Source: Streptomyces althioticus
Lineage (GTDB): Bacteria > Actinomycetota > Actinomycetes > Streptomycetales > Streptomycetaceae
Direction: 5' to 3'
NCBI GenBank assembly: GCA_014649355.1
Contig: BMSW01000001.1
Coordinates: 62,001 to 126,000, forward strand
Length of the DNA: 64,000 nt
Part shown: positions 17,004 through 26,300 of the stretch, in pieces
How the letters are laid out: each line of letters starts with the position of its first letter
Position numbering within the stretch: the first letter of the stretch is position 1
The notes under the pieces: model-generated
Databases searched by the model: none
Told to the model about the DNA's origin: nothing
Seen by the model: the letters and a program-made list of their open reading frames with translations, nothing else
Position numbers and translations under genes: made by a program

Positions 17004-17342
17004 ATGGCCCTTCCCCCCTTCTCCTCCGAGCGCGTGATGCTCCCGCTGCCGTCGGAGATCGACTTCCGCAACGCCGACGGCCTGTTGCCGTTGATCATGT
17101 ACCAGGCCCGCTCCGGCTCCGAGGGGCCCGCCCGGGTGATGGTCCTCGACCTGTCCGGGACCCGCTTCATGGACTCCCAGGGCATCCGCCTGATCAACGA
17201 CGCCCGCAGGCTGCTGCTCCCCCACACCAAGGTGCACCTGGTGGCCCTCCCGGAGAGCGTCGCGGGCCGCGTCCTGGAGGTGACCGGGCTCCGCCGCGAC
17301 GTGCCCGTGTACGACAACCTCTCCGAGGCGATGGCGGCCTAG
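17004..17342 (+). CDS. STAS domain protein (anti-anti-sigma factor type)
   Basis: A 112-residue SpoIIAA-like domain. The motif VLDLSGTRFMDSQGIRLI carries the candidate phosphorylated Ser in DSQG. Such proteins bind anti-sigma kinases when unphosphorylated. The ATG at 17004 is preferred because of AGGTGA 5 nt upstream; an in-frame start at 16935 adds 23 unrelated residues. No anti-sigma kinase is in the window, so its partner is elsewhere; the two SigF-type sigma factors at 10-12 kb are possible clients by inference only. Confidence 0.85.
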   Translation: MALPPFSSERVMLPLPSEIDFRNADGLLPLIMYQARSGSEGPARVMVLDLSGTRFMDSQGIRLINDARRLLLPHTKVHLVALPESVAGRVLEVTGLRRDVPVYDNLSEAMAA

Positions 17343-17351
17343 GCTGACGCC

Positions 17352-17822
17352 ATGGCACCCGACATCGCGACCAACACCCGCGTCTCCCTCGACGAGTTGC
17401 TCGACTTCGTACGCCCCCGGCACCACGCGATCCTGCTCACCCGCCGTTCCGACGGCGGGCCGCAGGGGTCGCCGCTGACCTGCGGCGTCGACGACTCCGG
17501 GCGGATCGTGGTGTCCACCTACCCGGAGCGTGCCAAGACCCGGAACGCCAGGCGTGACCCGCGGGTGAGCCTCATCGTCCTCAGCGACGACTGGAACGGC
17601 CCCTGGGTGCAGATCGACGGCACCGCCGAGGTGCTGGACGCGCCCGACTCGGTGGAGCCGCTGGTGGAGTACTACCGGAACATCGCCGGTGAGCATCCCG
17701 ACTGGGACGAGTACCGCGCGGCGATGGTGAAGCAGGGCAAGTCGCTGATCCGGATCACCCCGGAGCGCTGGGGGCCGGTGGCGACGGGCGGTTTCCCGGC
17801 GCGGCTGGCGGAGAGCGACTAG
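17352..17822 (+). CDS. PPOX-class F420-dependent oxidoreductase-like protein
   Basis: A 156-residue split-barrel flavin/F420-binding protein of the pyridoxamine phosphate oxidase superfamily. HHAILLTRRSDGGPQGSPLTCGVDD forms the first strands, and then STYPERAKTRNARRDPRVSLIV is the cofactor-phosphate-binding signature of actinobacterial F420 members. It lies 9 bp after the STAS gene. The substrate is unknown. It is convergent with the TetR gene 19 bp away. Confidence 0.88.
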   Translation: MAPDIATNTRVSLDELLDFVRPRHHAILLTRRSDGGPQGSPLTCGVDDSGRIVVSTYPERAKTRNARRDPRVSLIVLSDDWNGPWVQIDGTAEVLDAPDSVEPLVEYYRNIAGEHPDWDEYRAAMVKQGKSLIRITPERWGPVATGGFPARLAESD

Positions 17823-17841
17823 GACCACGCCGCGTGCGCGG

Positions 17842-18615
17842 CTAGCCGCGGCTGCGGGCGACCATCGCCTCGATGCCGGCGACCAGCAGGTCCAGGGCGA
17901 AGCTGAAGTCCCGGTCGAGCATCTCCTCGACCGTGTCGCCGCCCCGCGCCTGCATGATCCGGGCCGACCGGCCGACGACGTCGGAGGCGTCCGGGTCGCG
18001 CAGCACCTCGGTCATGGCGCGGTGGTGGTACTCGTCGGGGGTCAGGCCCGTCGAGGCGACCCGCTCGCGGAAGTGGCCCTCCACCGCGCCGTGTCCGTAC
18101 ACGAACTGGAACACGGCGGCGATCGCCCCGGTCACCTCGTGCTCGGGCAGGCCGGTGCGGCCGAGGACCCCCTGGACGGCGCCGGAGAACCGCAGCGCGT
18201 GGGGGCCGATGTTGAGGAAGCGTCCGACGAGCGCCGGCAGCCAGGAGTGCCGCACCAGCAGCGCCCGGTACTCGCGGGCCAGGGCGCGCAGCTCCTCGCG
18301 CCAGTCCGCGCCGGAGTCCGGCTCGGGCAGGGCGAGTTCGCCGAAGGCGCGGTCCAGGGCCAGTTCGAGCAGGTCGTCCTTGGTATCGACGTACCAGTAG
18401 ACGGACATCGCGGTGACGTCGAGCTCGGCGGCGAGGCGGCGCATGGAGAACCTCTCCAGCCCCTCGGCGTCCAGCAGCCGCACGGTGGCCCCGGTGATCC
18501 GGTCCCGGTCGAGACCGGAGGGCTGACCTCCGCCGCGCCTGCCGCCCCGCTCCCGGTCCTCCAGCCAGACACTGGGCCGTGGCGTCTTCCCGGACCGCTG
18601 GTCTGCCCTCACCAT
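17842..18615 (-). CDS. TetR/AcrR family regulator with TetR-type C-terminal domain
   Basis: A 257-residue repressor. The helix-turn-helix is at about 40-88 (ITGATVRLLDAEGLERFSMRRLAAELDVTAMSVYWYVDTKDDLLEL), with YWYV-KDDLL as in tetracycline-repressor relatives. The C-terminal ligand domain resembles TetR_C_1. Residues 1-35 are basic and probably disordered. It follows the MFS gene by 36 bp on the same strand, so the two are likely cotranscribed and autorepressed at the inverted repeat at 20209-20240. Confidence 0.92.
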   Translation of the reverse strand: MVRADQRSGKTPRPSVWLEDRERGGRRGGGQPSGLDRDRITGATVRLLDAEGLERFSMRRLAAELDVTAMSVYWYVDTKDDLLELALDRAFGELALPEPDSGADWREELRALAREYRALLVRHSWLPALVGRFLNIGPHALRFSGAVQGVLGRTGLPEHEVTGAIAAVFQFVYGHGAVEGHFRERVASTGLTPDEYHHRAMTEVLRDPDASDVVGRSARIMQARGGDTVEEMLDRDFSFALDLLVAGIEAMVARSRG

Positions 18616-18651
18616 GGCGCACCTTCCTCGACTCGCCGACGCCGGTTCATG

Positions 18652-20214
18652 CTAGGCGTCCGCCCCGTCCCGCGCGGCCCGCGCGTCGACGCGGTCGGCG
18701 CGGCGCAGGAGCGACGCCGCGATCAGTCCGCCGAGCAGCACCGCGACCGAGCCGACGAGCAGGCTCGTCTCCAGACCGGAGGAGAACGCCCCGGTGATCT
18801 CGGCGCGTTCGCGGTCCGATCCGGCCGCGGCCAGCGCCGCCGGCAGCGAGGCCGCCGCGACCGGCACCAGCGCGGCGAAGCGCGCGTTCAGCACGGCGCC
18901 GAGGACGGCCACGCCGAGTCCGTTGCCGAACTCGGCCAGCGTGCCGTTGATCCCGGCGCCGACGCCCGCCTTCTCGCGCGGCACGGAACTCATCACGGCG
19001 TGCGCCATCACCGGGCTGCCGATCGCGGTGCCGGCGCCGATCAGCACCAGACCGAGCAGCGTGCCGCCGTACCCGTGGCCGGTGAGCGTGGCGATCGACA
19101 CCAGCCCGGCCGCCATCAGTCCCATGCCCACCGCTATGGACAGCGGAGTGCCCATCTTCGCCGACCACTTGGTGCCGACGCCGGTGAAGTTCAGGGCGAC
19201 GACGGTCAGCGCCATCGGTGCGGTGCGCAGACCCGCCTCCAACGGGCCGTAGCCCAGGACGAACTGGAGGTACTGGGTGAGCAGGAAGAGCGCGCCGCCC
19301 ATCCCGAAGGTGATCAGCACCAGGCCGCCGACCGCGCCGGTGAAGCGCCGGTTGCGGAAGAAGTGCGGGTCGAGCATCGGATACGGGATCCGGCTCTCCC
19401 AGTACGCGAAGACGCCGAGCACCACGGCCGCCGTGCCCGCGCTGACGGCCACCGTGCCGGACGTCCAGCCGTGCTCGGGGCCGGAGATGATCGCGTAGAC
19501 CAGGGCCGTCATGCCGATGGTGGAGAGCACCGCCCCGACCAGGTCGGGCCGGTCGCCCTGACGGTTGCGTGACTCGGGGACGTACGCGGCGACGGCGGCC
19601 AGCGCCAGGGCCACGACCGGCAGGTTGATCAGGAAGATCGACCCCCACCAGAAGTGGTTCAGCATGAACCCGCCGACCAGCGGACCGGCGGCGAAACCCA
19701 GGGAGTTGACGGCGCTCCAGATGCCGATGGCCTTGGGCTGCTCCTCGGGCGTGAAGATCTGCATGACCACGGCGAGGGTGGTGGTGAGCAGCAGCGCCCC
19801 GCCGACGCCCATGCCCGCCCGCGCGGCGATCAGCTGCCCCGAGGACTGGGCCAGCCCCGCGACCAGCGACCCCGCGCCGAACAGAGCGAGGCCCACGATC
19901 AGCATCTTCCTGCGGCCGTAGCGGTCGGCCGCGTTGCCGGCGCTGAGCAGCAGGCCCGACTGCACCAGGGAGTAGGCGTTGATCATCCACTGGATGTCGG
20001 CGGTCGAGGCGTCCATCTCCCGGGTGAGGGAGGGGATCGCCACGTTCAGCACCGTGTTGTCCAGCAGCACGGTGAGCTGGGCGAGGCAGATGACTCCGAG
20101 AATCAGCCAGCGTCGCGCGTGCCCCCGGGGGACCGCGTCCGCCGGCGCGGAGTCCGGGGACGGGTCGGGGGCCGCGGCGGGCTGCCCCGGCGAGGACGTG
20201 GTCATGCTGTACAC
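18652..20214 (-). CDS. DHA2-family MFS multidrug transporter
   Basis: A 520-residue, 14-span proton-antiport exporter. Conserved parts include NTVLNVAIPSLTREMDAS (span 1), a motif A-like NAADRYGRRKMLIVG, and GPLVGGFMLNHFWWGSIFLINLP (motif C and beyond). The GTG at 20214 has an AGAGAGGTG site 7 nt upstream, but the operator arm overlaps that codon; an ATG three codons later (20205) is the alternative start. It heads a two-gene unit with the TetR regulator, a typical drug-inducible arrangement. Confidence 0.92.
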   Translation of the reverse strand: MYSMTTSSPGQPAAAPDPSPDSAPADAVPRGHARRWLILGVICLAQLTVLLDNTVLNVAIPSLTREMDASTADIQWMINAYSLVQSGLLLSAGNAADRYGRRKMLIVGLALFGAGSLVAGLAQSSGQLIAARAGMGVGGALLLTTTLAVVMQIFTPEEQPKAIGIWSAVNSLGFAAGPLVGGFMLNHFWWGSIFLINLPVVALALAAVAAYVPESRNRQGDRPDLVGAVLSTIGMTALVYAIISGPEHGWTSGTVAVSAGTAAVVLGVFAYWESRIPYPMLDPHFFRNRRFTGAVGGLVLITFGMGGALFLLTQYLQFVLGYGPLEAGLRTAPMALTVVALNFTGVGTKWSAKMGTPLSIAVGMGLMAAGLVSIATLTGHGYGGTLLGLVLIGAGTAIGSPVMAHAVMSSVPREKAGVGAGINGTLAEFGNGLGVAVLGAVLNARFAALVPVAAASLPAALAAAGSDRERAEITGAFSSGLETSLLVGSVAVLLGGLIAASLLRRADRVDARAARDGADA

Positions 20215-20240
20215 CGTAGAACACCTCTCTTACGGTGTAC
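20209..20240. promoter_or_regulatory. Inverted-repeat operator for the TetR/MFS unit
   Basis: GTACACCGTA and TACGGTGTAC are perfect 10-bp inverted arms separated by 12 bp. The left arm overlaps the likely GTG start codon of the MFS gene. Placement and symmetry fit binding by the TetR protein encoded downstream. Confidence 0.7.
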
Positions 20241-20261
20241 AACGGGGGTTGTGGGACGGGG

Positions 20262-22544
20262 TCAGCTTTCGGACGTGGGGCGGGTGAGGTCGTAGAAGGT
20301 GGCGGAGCCGGCGGTGACCTGGGTGAAGTGGGCCTCTACCCAGGCGGTGATCCGTGAGGCGGTGCCGTCTCCCCGGCCGCCGCCTCCTCCCGGGATGAAG
20401 TAGTGGATGCGGCCGTCCTTCACGTACCGCTGGAACTGGGCGAGGGTCGGGGACGGGTCAGTGCCGTTGAAGCCGCCGATCGCCATGACCGGTTCGCCGG
20501 TGGCGAGCTGGTAGCTCGCGGCGTTCTGCGCGCCGACCGTCGCGGCGGCCCAGGTGTGGTCGGCGGCGTCGGTCTCCAGCAGCCGGCGTGCCTCGGCGTC
20601 GACGTCGGTGCCGCCGAGGAGACCGCCCACGCCGGTGCCTCCGCGTGCGCCCCGGCCGGGGGCTTCCGTGGTGGCTCCGCCGGGCGGGGCGCCCGTGCCG
20701 TTCGTGTTCGGCGGGGCGCCGCCGGGGAAGCCGCCGGTGCCGTCGGTGTTCGGCGGGGTGCCGTTCTGCGGGCCTCCGCCCCCACCGGGGCCGCCGCCCT
20801 GGCCGGGCATGCCCCCTCCGCCGGGTCCGCCACCACCCGGGCCTCCGTCCTGGGCGCCGCCCGGCGGACGCCCGCCGCCTCCCCTGCCCGCCGACGCGGG
20901 ACCGGCCGTGACGATGGAGCCGGAGTGGCCCTCCCGCACGGTGCTCAGGGTGTACGCCGTCGGGCCGGCCAGGGAGGCCGCGACACCCAGCGCGGCCGCC
21001 GCGAGCACCACCCGGCGTCCCGCCCGGCCCGCGAAGACCAGCCCGAGGGCGGCGGTCAGCCCGCCCACCAGGACGAGCCACCGCAGCCACGGCAGGTGGT
21101 CGGGCGTGCGGTGGAGCAGGACGTAGCCCCACACCGCCGTCACCGTGACGGCCCCCGCCAAGGTGAGGGCGGCCCAGGTCTCCCGCCGCCTTCCCCACAG
21201 GACCGCCGCGCCCATGCCGGTCACGGCGGCCAGGTAGGGGGCCAGGGCCACCGTGTAGTACTGGTGGAAAATGCCGGCCATGAAGCTGAAGACGGCGGCG
21301 GTCGTCAGCAGCGAGCCGCCCCACACGAGGAACGCGGCACGGGTGACGTCGGTCCTGCCCGCCTGACGGGTCACGACCAGTGCGGCGACCAGCAGGATCA
21401 GCGCGGCGGGCAGCAGCCAGGAGATCTGGCCGCCGATCTCCTCGTTGAACATCCGGTCCCAGCCGGTCTCGCCCCAGCCTCCGCCGCCGCCCGGGCCGCC
21501 CCCGCCGCCGACGCTGCCGGTCTCGTCGCCGTTGAGCCGGCCGAGGCCGTTGTAGCCGAAGGTCAGCTCCAGGAAGCTGTTGTTCTGCGAGCCGCCGATG
21601 TACGGCCGTGAGGACGTCGGCCACAGTTCGACCACCGCGACCCACCAGCCGCCGGACACCACGAGCGCGACGGCCGCGAGCGCGAGCTGGACGCACCTCC
21701 TGCGCGGGCGGACGGGGGCGCAGACCGCGTAGACCGCGGTCAGCGCCGGGAGGATCAGGAACGCCTGGAGCGTCTTGGTGAGGAACGCGAAGCCGACGGC
21801 GACGCCCGCCCACACCAGCCACTTGGTGCGGCCGTCCTCCAGGGCGCGGACGACGAGGTGGCAGGCGACGGCCATCAGCAGCGCGAGCAGCGCGTCCGGG
21901 TTGTTGAAGCGGAACATCAGCGCCGCGACCGGCGTGAGCGCGAGGACCGCGCCCGCGAGGAGGGCGGCGCCGTGTCCGGCACGTCGGCGCACGGACGCGT
22001 GCACGACGGCGACGGCGCCGACCCCCATGAGCACCTCGGGCACCAGGATCGCCCAGGAGTTGAGCCCGAACAGGCGCACGGAGAGGGCCATCGGCCAGAG
22101 CGCGGCCGGGGGCTTGTCGACGGTGATGGCGTTCGCGGCGTCGAGCGAACCGAAGAAGAACGCCTTCCAGGACTGGCTGCCCGCCTGCACGGCCGCGGAG
22201 TAGAAGGAGTTGGCGTAGCCGGAGGCGTGGAGGTTGCAGAGGTACAGCAGACCGGTGGCGAGGAGCAGCGCGAAGAGGGCGGGACGGGCCCAGCGGGGGG
22301 TACCGGCTTCGGCGTGGGTGCCGTGCGGCGCGGATGGCGGGTGGGGGCCGTGCGGCGCGGATGGCGGGTGGGGGCCGTGCGGCGCGGACGCCGTGTGGGT
22401 GCTGTCGGCGGTGCCCCGCGCTCCGGGCGGGGGCTGGTGGCCGCCGTCGGCGGGATCGGGTGCGGCTTGCGGGCCGTGCGGTGGGGGCGCCGGGCGGGGT
22501 GCCTCGGTGGCGGGGTTCGGTTGCGGGTCGTGCGGGGTGGTCAT
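20262..22544 (-). CDS. ArnT/GT39-type membrane glycosyltransferase
   Basis: A 760-residue polytopic enzyme of the GT-C fold. Its first ~85 residues are Pro/His/Gly-rich and cytosolic, with a duplicated HGPHPPSAP unit. About a dozen spans follow, with the SLDAANAITVDKPPAALW loop that matches the GT39 catalytic first loop, and FRFNNPDALLALLM. Two Gly-rich inserts interrupt it, one of about 17 residues before WGETGWDRMFN and one of about 100 residues before the soluble C-terminal domain. It should transfer a sugar from a polyprenyl phosphate donor on the outer face. Its stop overlaps the start of the second glycosyltransferase region by 4 bp. Confidence 0.88.
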   Translation of the reverse strand: MTTPHDPQPNPATEAPRPAPPPHGPQAAPDPADGGHQPPPGARGTADSTHTASAPHGPHPPSAPHGPHPPSAPHGTHAEAGTPRWARPALFALLLATGLLYLCNLHASGYANSFYSAAVQAGSQSWKAFFFGSLDAANAITVDKPPAALWPMALSVRLFGLNSWAILVPEVLMGVGAVAVVHASVRRRAGHGAALLAGAVLALTPVAALMFRFNNPDALLALLMAVACHLVVRALEDGRTKWLVWAGVAVGFAFLTKTLQAFLILPALTAVYAVCAPVRPRRRCVQLALAAVALVVSGGWWVAVVELWPTSSRPYIGGSQNNSFLELTFGYNGLGRLNGDETGSVGGGGGPGGGGGWGETGWDRMFNEEIGGQISWLLPAALILLVAALVVTRQAGRTDVTRAAFLVWGGSLLTTAAVFSFMAGIFHQYYTVALAPYLAAVTGMGAAVLWGRRRETWAALTLAGAVTVTAVWGYVLLHRTPDHLPWLRWLVLVGGLTAALGLVFAGRAGRRVVLAAAALGVAASLAGPTAYTLSTVREGHSGSIVTAGPASAGRGGGGRPPGGAQDGGPGGGGPGGGGMPGQGGGPGGGGGPQNGTPPNTDGTGGFPGGAPPNTNGTGAPPGGATTEAPGRGARGGTGVGGLLGGTDVDAEARRLLETDAADHTWAAATVGAQNAASYQLATGEPVMAIGGFNGTDPSPTLAQFQRYVKDGRIHYFIPGGGGGRGDGTASRITAWVEAHFTQVTAGSATFYDLTRPTSES

Positions 22545-23914
22545 CGGGTGGTCCTCGGGTCGTCGTCGGCCTGCGGAGTGGTCCGGGAGGGAAGCGGCGG
22601 GCGGGCCGGGGCGAGGGGTGGCGTGAAGGGCGTCTCCGGCCGGGGATCGGGGTCGGATCCCGAGGTGGTCCGGGAAGCCGTGTCCGGGAAGACCCAGGCG
22701 CGGAACAACAGGAACCGCAGGACGGTCGCCGCCAGATTGGCCACCACCAGGACCGCCAGTTCCGTGGAATGGGCCGGGTCGCTGCTCGCCGCGTCGAGGG
22801 CGGCGAGCGAGCCGCTGGTCAGGGCGAGGCCGATGGCGAGGACGACCAGGCCCTGCGCCTGGTGGCGGACCATGCCGCCGCGCCCCCGCACCCGGAACGT
22901 GAGCCGCCGGTTGGCTGCCGTGTTGGCGACCGCCGACACGAGCAGGGCGAGCCCGTTGGCGAGCTGGGCGCCGGTGACGGCGCGGAAAGCGCTGTAGAGG
23001 AGCAGGTAGAACGCCGTGGACAGGACGCCGACGGCGCAGAAGCCGACGAGCTGGCGGGCCAGTCCACGCGGCACGTCCGCGAGTTCCCGGTCGCGCGGGT
23101 CGTCGCCGAAGGGCCGGGCGAGCCGGTCCAGCGGCAGCGCGCCGGTGGCCAGCGCCCTGCCGATCCGCCAGACGCCCTTCAGGTCCTCCATGGCCGTCCG
23201 CACGATGTGGACGGAGGAGTCGGGGTCGTCGACCCAGTCGACCGGCACCTCGTGGATGCGCAGCCCCGCCCGTTCGGCGAGCACCAGCAGCTCCGTGTCG
23301 AAGAACCAGCCGCTGTCCTCCACCAGCGGCAGCAGCACCTGCGCCACGTCACGGCGGATCGCCTTGAACCCGCACTGCGCGTCGGAGAAGCGCGCCTGGA
23401 GCGAGCCGCGCAGGATCAGGTTGTAGCCGCGGCTGATGACTTCCCGCCTGGCGCCCCGCACCACCCGCGCGCCGCGGCTCAGCCGGGAGCCGACGGCGAG
23501 GTCGGAGTGCCCGGAGATCAGCGGGGCGACCAGCGGCAGCAGGGCGTTGAGGTCGGTGGACAGGTCCACGTCCATGTAGGCGAGGACAGGCGCGTCCGAC
23601 GCGGACCAGACGGTCCGCAGCGCCCGGCCCCGGCCCTTCCGCTCCAGCCGGACGGACCGCACCTCCTCGAGCCGCCGCGCCAGGTCGGCGGCCACGTCCG
23701 GGGTGCCGTCCGTGGAGGCGTTGTCGGCGATCGTGATGCGGAACGCGTACGGGAAGGTCCGGGTCAGGTGCTCGTGGAGCCGGCGGACGCTGGGCCGGAG
23801 GTCCTTCTCCTCGTTGTGGACGGGGACGACGACGTCCAGGACCGGTGTGCCGGCCCAGGCGGCCGGAAGGTGCTCCCGAGCCGGCAGCGTGCCGGGACAG
23901 TGATCGGTTCGCAT
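22541..23914 (-). CDS. Bifunctional GT2 glycosyltransferase / GtrA-like membrane protein
   Basis: A 457-residue protein. Residues 25-270 are a DPM1-type GT2 domain (VVVPVHNEEKDL at 28-39, ADNASTDGTPD at 63-73, metal-binding DVD at 115-117) that makes polyprenyl-phosphate sugars. Residues about 300-440 are a four-span GtrA-like domain that may flip them. It probably supplies the donor for the coupled GT39 enzyme. The ATG at 23914 avoids overlap with the histidine kinase gene; an in-frame ATG at 23968 is possible. The last 40 residues are Pro/Asp-rich. Confidence 0.9.
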   Translation of the reverse strand: MRTDHCPGTLPAREHLPAAWAGTPVLDVVVPVHNEEKDLRPSVRRLHEHLTRTFPYAFRITIADNASTDGTPDVAADLARRLEEVRSVRLERKGRGRALRTVWSASDAPVLAYMDVDLSTDLNALLPLVAPLISGHSDLAVGSRLSRGARVVRGARREVISRGYNLILRGSLQARFSDAQCGFKAIRRDVAQVLLPLVEDSGWFFDTELLVLAERAGLRIHEVPVDWVDDPDSSVHIVRTAMEDLKGVWRIGRALATGALPLDRLARPFGDDPRDRELADVPRGLARQLVGFCAVGVLSTAFYLLLYSAFRAVTGAQLANGLALLVSAVANTAANRRLTFRVRGRGGMVRHQAQGLVVLAIGLALTSGSLAALDAASSDPAHSTELAVLVVANLAATVLRFLLFRAWVFPDTASRTTSGSDPDPRPETPFTPPLAPARPPLPSRTTPQADDDPRTTR

Positions 23915-23928
23915 GGGAGCGACCCTGG

Positions 23929-25485
23929 TCAACCGCCCTGTCGTGCCCCTGTGGTGAGGCTGTGCCACAGCTGTGGGTCAGGCGCGTCCGGTGCGGCGGC
24001 GGGCAGCCGCAGGGTGAACACCGTCCGTCCGGGCGTGCTCGCGACCGTCACCGAGCCGCCGTGCGCGGCTGTCACCGCCCGCACGATCGCCAGCCCCAGA
24101 CCCGTCGAACCGGTGGCCCGGGTGCGGGCCGAGTCGCCGCGCGCGAACCGTTCGAAGACGTGCGGGAGCAGCTCGGGCGGGATGCCGGGCCCGTCGTCGG
24201 CGACGTCCAGCCGCAGCCACGGGCCTTCGCGGCGCACCCGTGCGGTGACGGTGGTGCCCGGCGGGGTGTGCGTACGGGCGTTGGCGAGCAGGTTGACGAG
24301 GACTTGCTGGAGCCGGGCGGCGTCGGCGGTGACCGGTGCGGGCGCATCGGGCAGGTCCAGGCGCCAGTGGTGGCCGGGTCCCGCGGCGCGGGCGTCGCTG
24401 ACGGTGTCCACGACGAGCGGCAGCAGGTCGGTCTCCTCGAACCGCAGGGGCCGTCCGGCGTCCAGGCGGGCGAGCAGCAGCAGGTCCTCCACCAGCAGGG
24501 TCATCCGGCCGGCCTCGGACTCGATACGGCGCAGCGCGTGCCGGGTGTCGGGGCCGGTCTCCTCCCGGCCGCGCCGGGTCAGTTCGGCGTAGCCGCGGAT
24601 GGAGGCGAGCGGGGTGCGCAGTTCGTGGGAGGCGTCCGCGACGAACTGCCGTACCCGGGTCTCGCTGAGCTGGCGGGCGTGCAGGGCTCCGTGGACGTGG
24701 TCGAGCATGCGGTTGAGTGCGGCGCCGACGCGGCCGACCTCGGTGTGCGGATCGCACTCGGACTCCGGGACGCGCTCCTTCAGCGTCACCTCACCGCGAT
24801 GGAGGGGGAGTTCGGCGACGCGGGTGGCGGTGGCGGCGACCCGGCGCAGGGGACGGGTGGCCACGCCGACGATGACGGCGCCGGCCAGGGACGCGGCGAC
24901 AAGACCGGCGGCGGTGACGCTGATCTCCACCAGGATCAGGGTGGTGACGGTGGCGTCGACGTCGGCGGTGGGGACGGCGACGTAGAAGGCGCCGTTGGGG
25001 CCTTCCGCGTGGAGGACGCGGTAGCCGCCGAGGCCGGGGAGGTCGGCGCTGTGCTCGCGCCCGTCGCGTGGCACGCCCTCCAGGGCGGCGAGCTGCGCGT
25101 CGGTGAGACGCCCGGCCTCGGGCGTGAGGACGCCGTTCACCTCGCGGGAGTCGCTGACCACCCCGTCGGTCACCGCGCCGTTCACGACGGTGGCGCCTAC
25201 GGTGCCGAACATCTGCGGGCCCCTCGTCACGAAGTCGAGGGCGTCCCCGTGCGGGCCGGGGCGCGGTCCGTCGCCGGGCGGGCCGCCCGTGGCCCGCATC
25301 GCCACCTCGCGCAGCTGCCCGTCGAGCTGCTCGTACAGATGGGAGCGGAGGGCCAGCGTGGTCACCGTGCCGATCACCGCGCACACCACCGCGATCAGCG
25401 TGACGGACGCGACGACGAGCCGCGTCCGCAGCGTGCGCGGACGCGGCCGCAGTGTGCGCGGACGCGGCCGCACCGCCTCGCTCAC
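23929..25485 (-). CDS. Two-component sensor histidine kinase
   Basis: A 518-residue kinase: a basic N-terminus containing a tandem RPRPRTL repeat, span 1 at 22-46, an extracytoplasmic sensor (about 47-180), span 2 at 182-209, HAMP at 207-270, the DHp phospho-His287 in ASHELRTPL, and HATPase_c with LVNLLANARTH, DDGPGIP and STGLGLAIV. It starts with GTG overlapping the TGA of the response regulator (GTGA). The stimulus is unknown. It sits directly upstream of the two glycosyltransferase genes, so envelope sensing is a reasonable inference. Confidence 0.93.
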   Translation of the reverse strand: MSEAVRPRPRTLRPRPRTLRTRLVVASVTLIAVVCAVIGTVTTLALRSHLYEQLDGQLREVAMRATGGPPGDGPRPGPHGDALDFVTRGPQMFGTVGATVVNGAVTDGVVSDSREVNGVLTPEAGRLTDAQLAALEGVPRDGREHSADLPGLGGYRVLHAEGPNGAFYVAVPTADVDATVTTLILVEISVTAAGLVAASLAGAVIVGVATRPLRRVAATATRVAELPLHRGEVTLKERVPESECDPHTEVGRVGAALNRMLDHVHGALHARQLSETRVRQFVADASHELRTPLASIRGYAELTRRGREETGPDTRHALRRIESEAGRMTLLVEDLLLLARLDAGRPLRFEETDLLPLVVDTVSDARAAGPGHHWRLDLPDAPAPVTADAARLQQVLVNLLANARTHTPPGTTVTARVRREGPWLRLDVADDGPGIPPELLPHVFERFARGDSARTRATGSTGLGLAIVRAVTAAHGGSVTVASTPGRTVFTLRLPAAAPDAPDPQLWHSLTTGARQGG

Positions 25486-26222
25486 GCCACCGCGGGCTTC
25501 AGCAGGTATCCGGCGCCGCGCCGGGTGTGGATCATCGGCTCCCGGCCCGCGTCGATCTTCCGGCGCAGGTAGGAGATGTACAGCTCGACGACGTTCGCCT
25601 GGCCGCCGAAGTCGTAGGACCAGACGCGGTCGAGGATCTGCGCCTTGCTGAGCACCCGGCGCGGGTTGCGCATCAGGAAGCGCAGCAGCTCGAACTCGGT
25701 GGCGGTCAGGTGGATGCTCTGCCCGCCGCGGGTCACCTCGTGGCTGTCCTCGTCCAGGGTGAGGTCGCCGACCACCAGCAGGGCGTCGGAGCGGCGGCCG
25801 ACCGCGTGGGAGCGGCGGATCAGCCCGCGCAGCCGCGCGACGACCTCCTCCAGGCTGAACGGCTTGGTCACGTAGTCGTCGCCGCCCGCGGTCAGCCCCG
25901 CGATCCGGTCCTCGACGGCGTCCTTCGCGGTGAGGAACAGCACGGGCACGTCCGGCAGTTCGCGCCGGAGGCGGCCGAGGACGGTGAGTCCGTCCATGTC
26001 GGGCAGCATCATGTCCAGGACGACGGCGTCGGGCCGGAACTCGCGCGCCGCGCGGAGGGCGCCCTGGCCGTCGTCCGCGCTGCGGATCTGCCAGCCCTCG
26101 TAGCGCAGGGCCATGGAGAGCAGCTCGGTGATCGACTGCTCGTCGTCCACCACCAGCACCCGGACGGAGCTCCCGTCCGGCCTCAGCAGTTCCGTGCGCC
26201 CCTGGGGCGAGATCGTGGTCAT
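25482..26222 (-). CDS. OmpR-family response regulator
   Basis: A 246-residue regulator. The receiver domain has the acidic pair DDE at 26-28, phospho-acceptor Asp70 (AVVLDMMLPDMDG) and Lys120 (VTKPFS). The winged-helix output domain has HLTATEFELLRFLM and NVVELYISYLRRKID. The ATG at 26222 begins MTTISPQG; longer in-frame reading to 26291 is possible but lacks a ribosome site. It is coupled to the kinase by a 4-bp overlap. Confidence 0.94.
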   Translation of the reverse strand: MTTISPQGRTELLRPDGSSVRVLVVDDEQSITELLSMALRYEGWQIRSADDGQGALRAAREFRPDAVVLDMMLPDMDGLTVLGRLRRELPDVPVLFLTAKDAVEDRIAGLTAGGDDYVTKPFSLEEVVARLRGLIRRSHAVGRRSDALLVVGDLTLDEDSHEVTRGGQSIHLTATEFELLRFLMRNPRRVLSKAQILDRVWSYDFGGQANVVELYISYLRRKIDAGREPMIHTRRGAGYLLKPAVA

Positions 26223-26300
26223 ACCGGACACGTTCGGGGAGTCCCCTGAGAGCACCCTTGCGTCTGTCTGTGTTTTCCCTGAGAAATCCACAGGCGTTTC

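Noticed and set aside
22318..22390. Tandem 27-bp repeat as a possible CRISPR or regulatory array
   Set aside because: Only two units, both in frame encoding HGPHPPSAP in the glycosyltransferase N-terminus; no spacers or cas genes.
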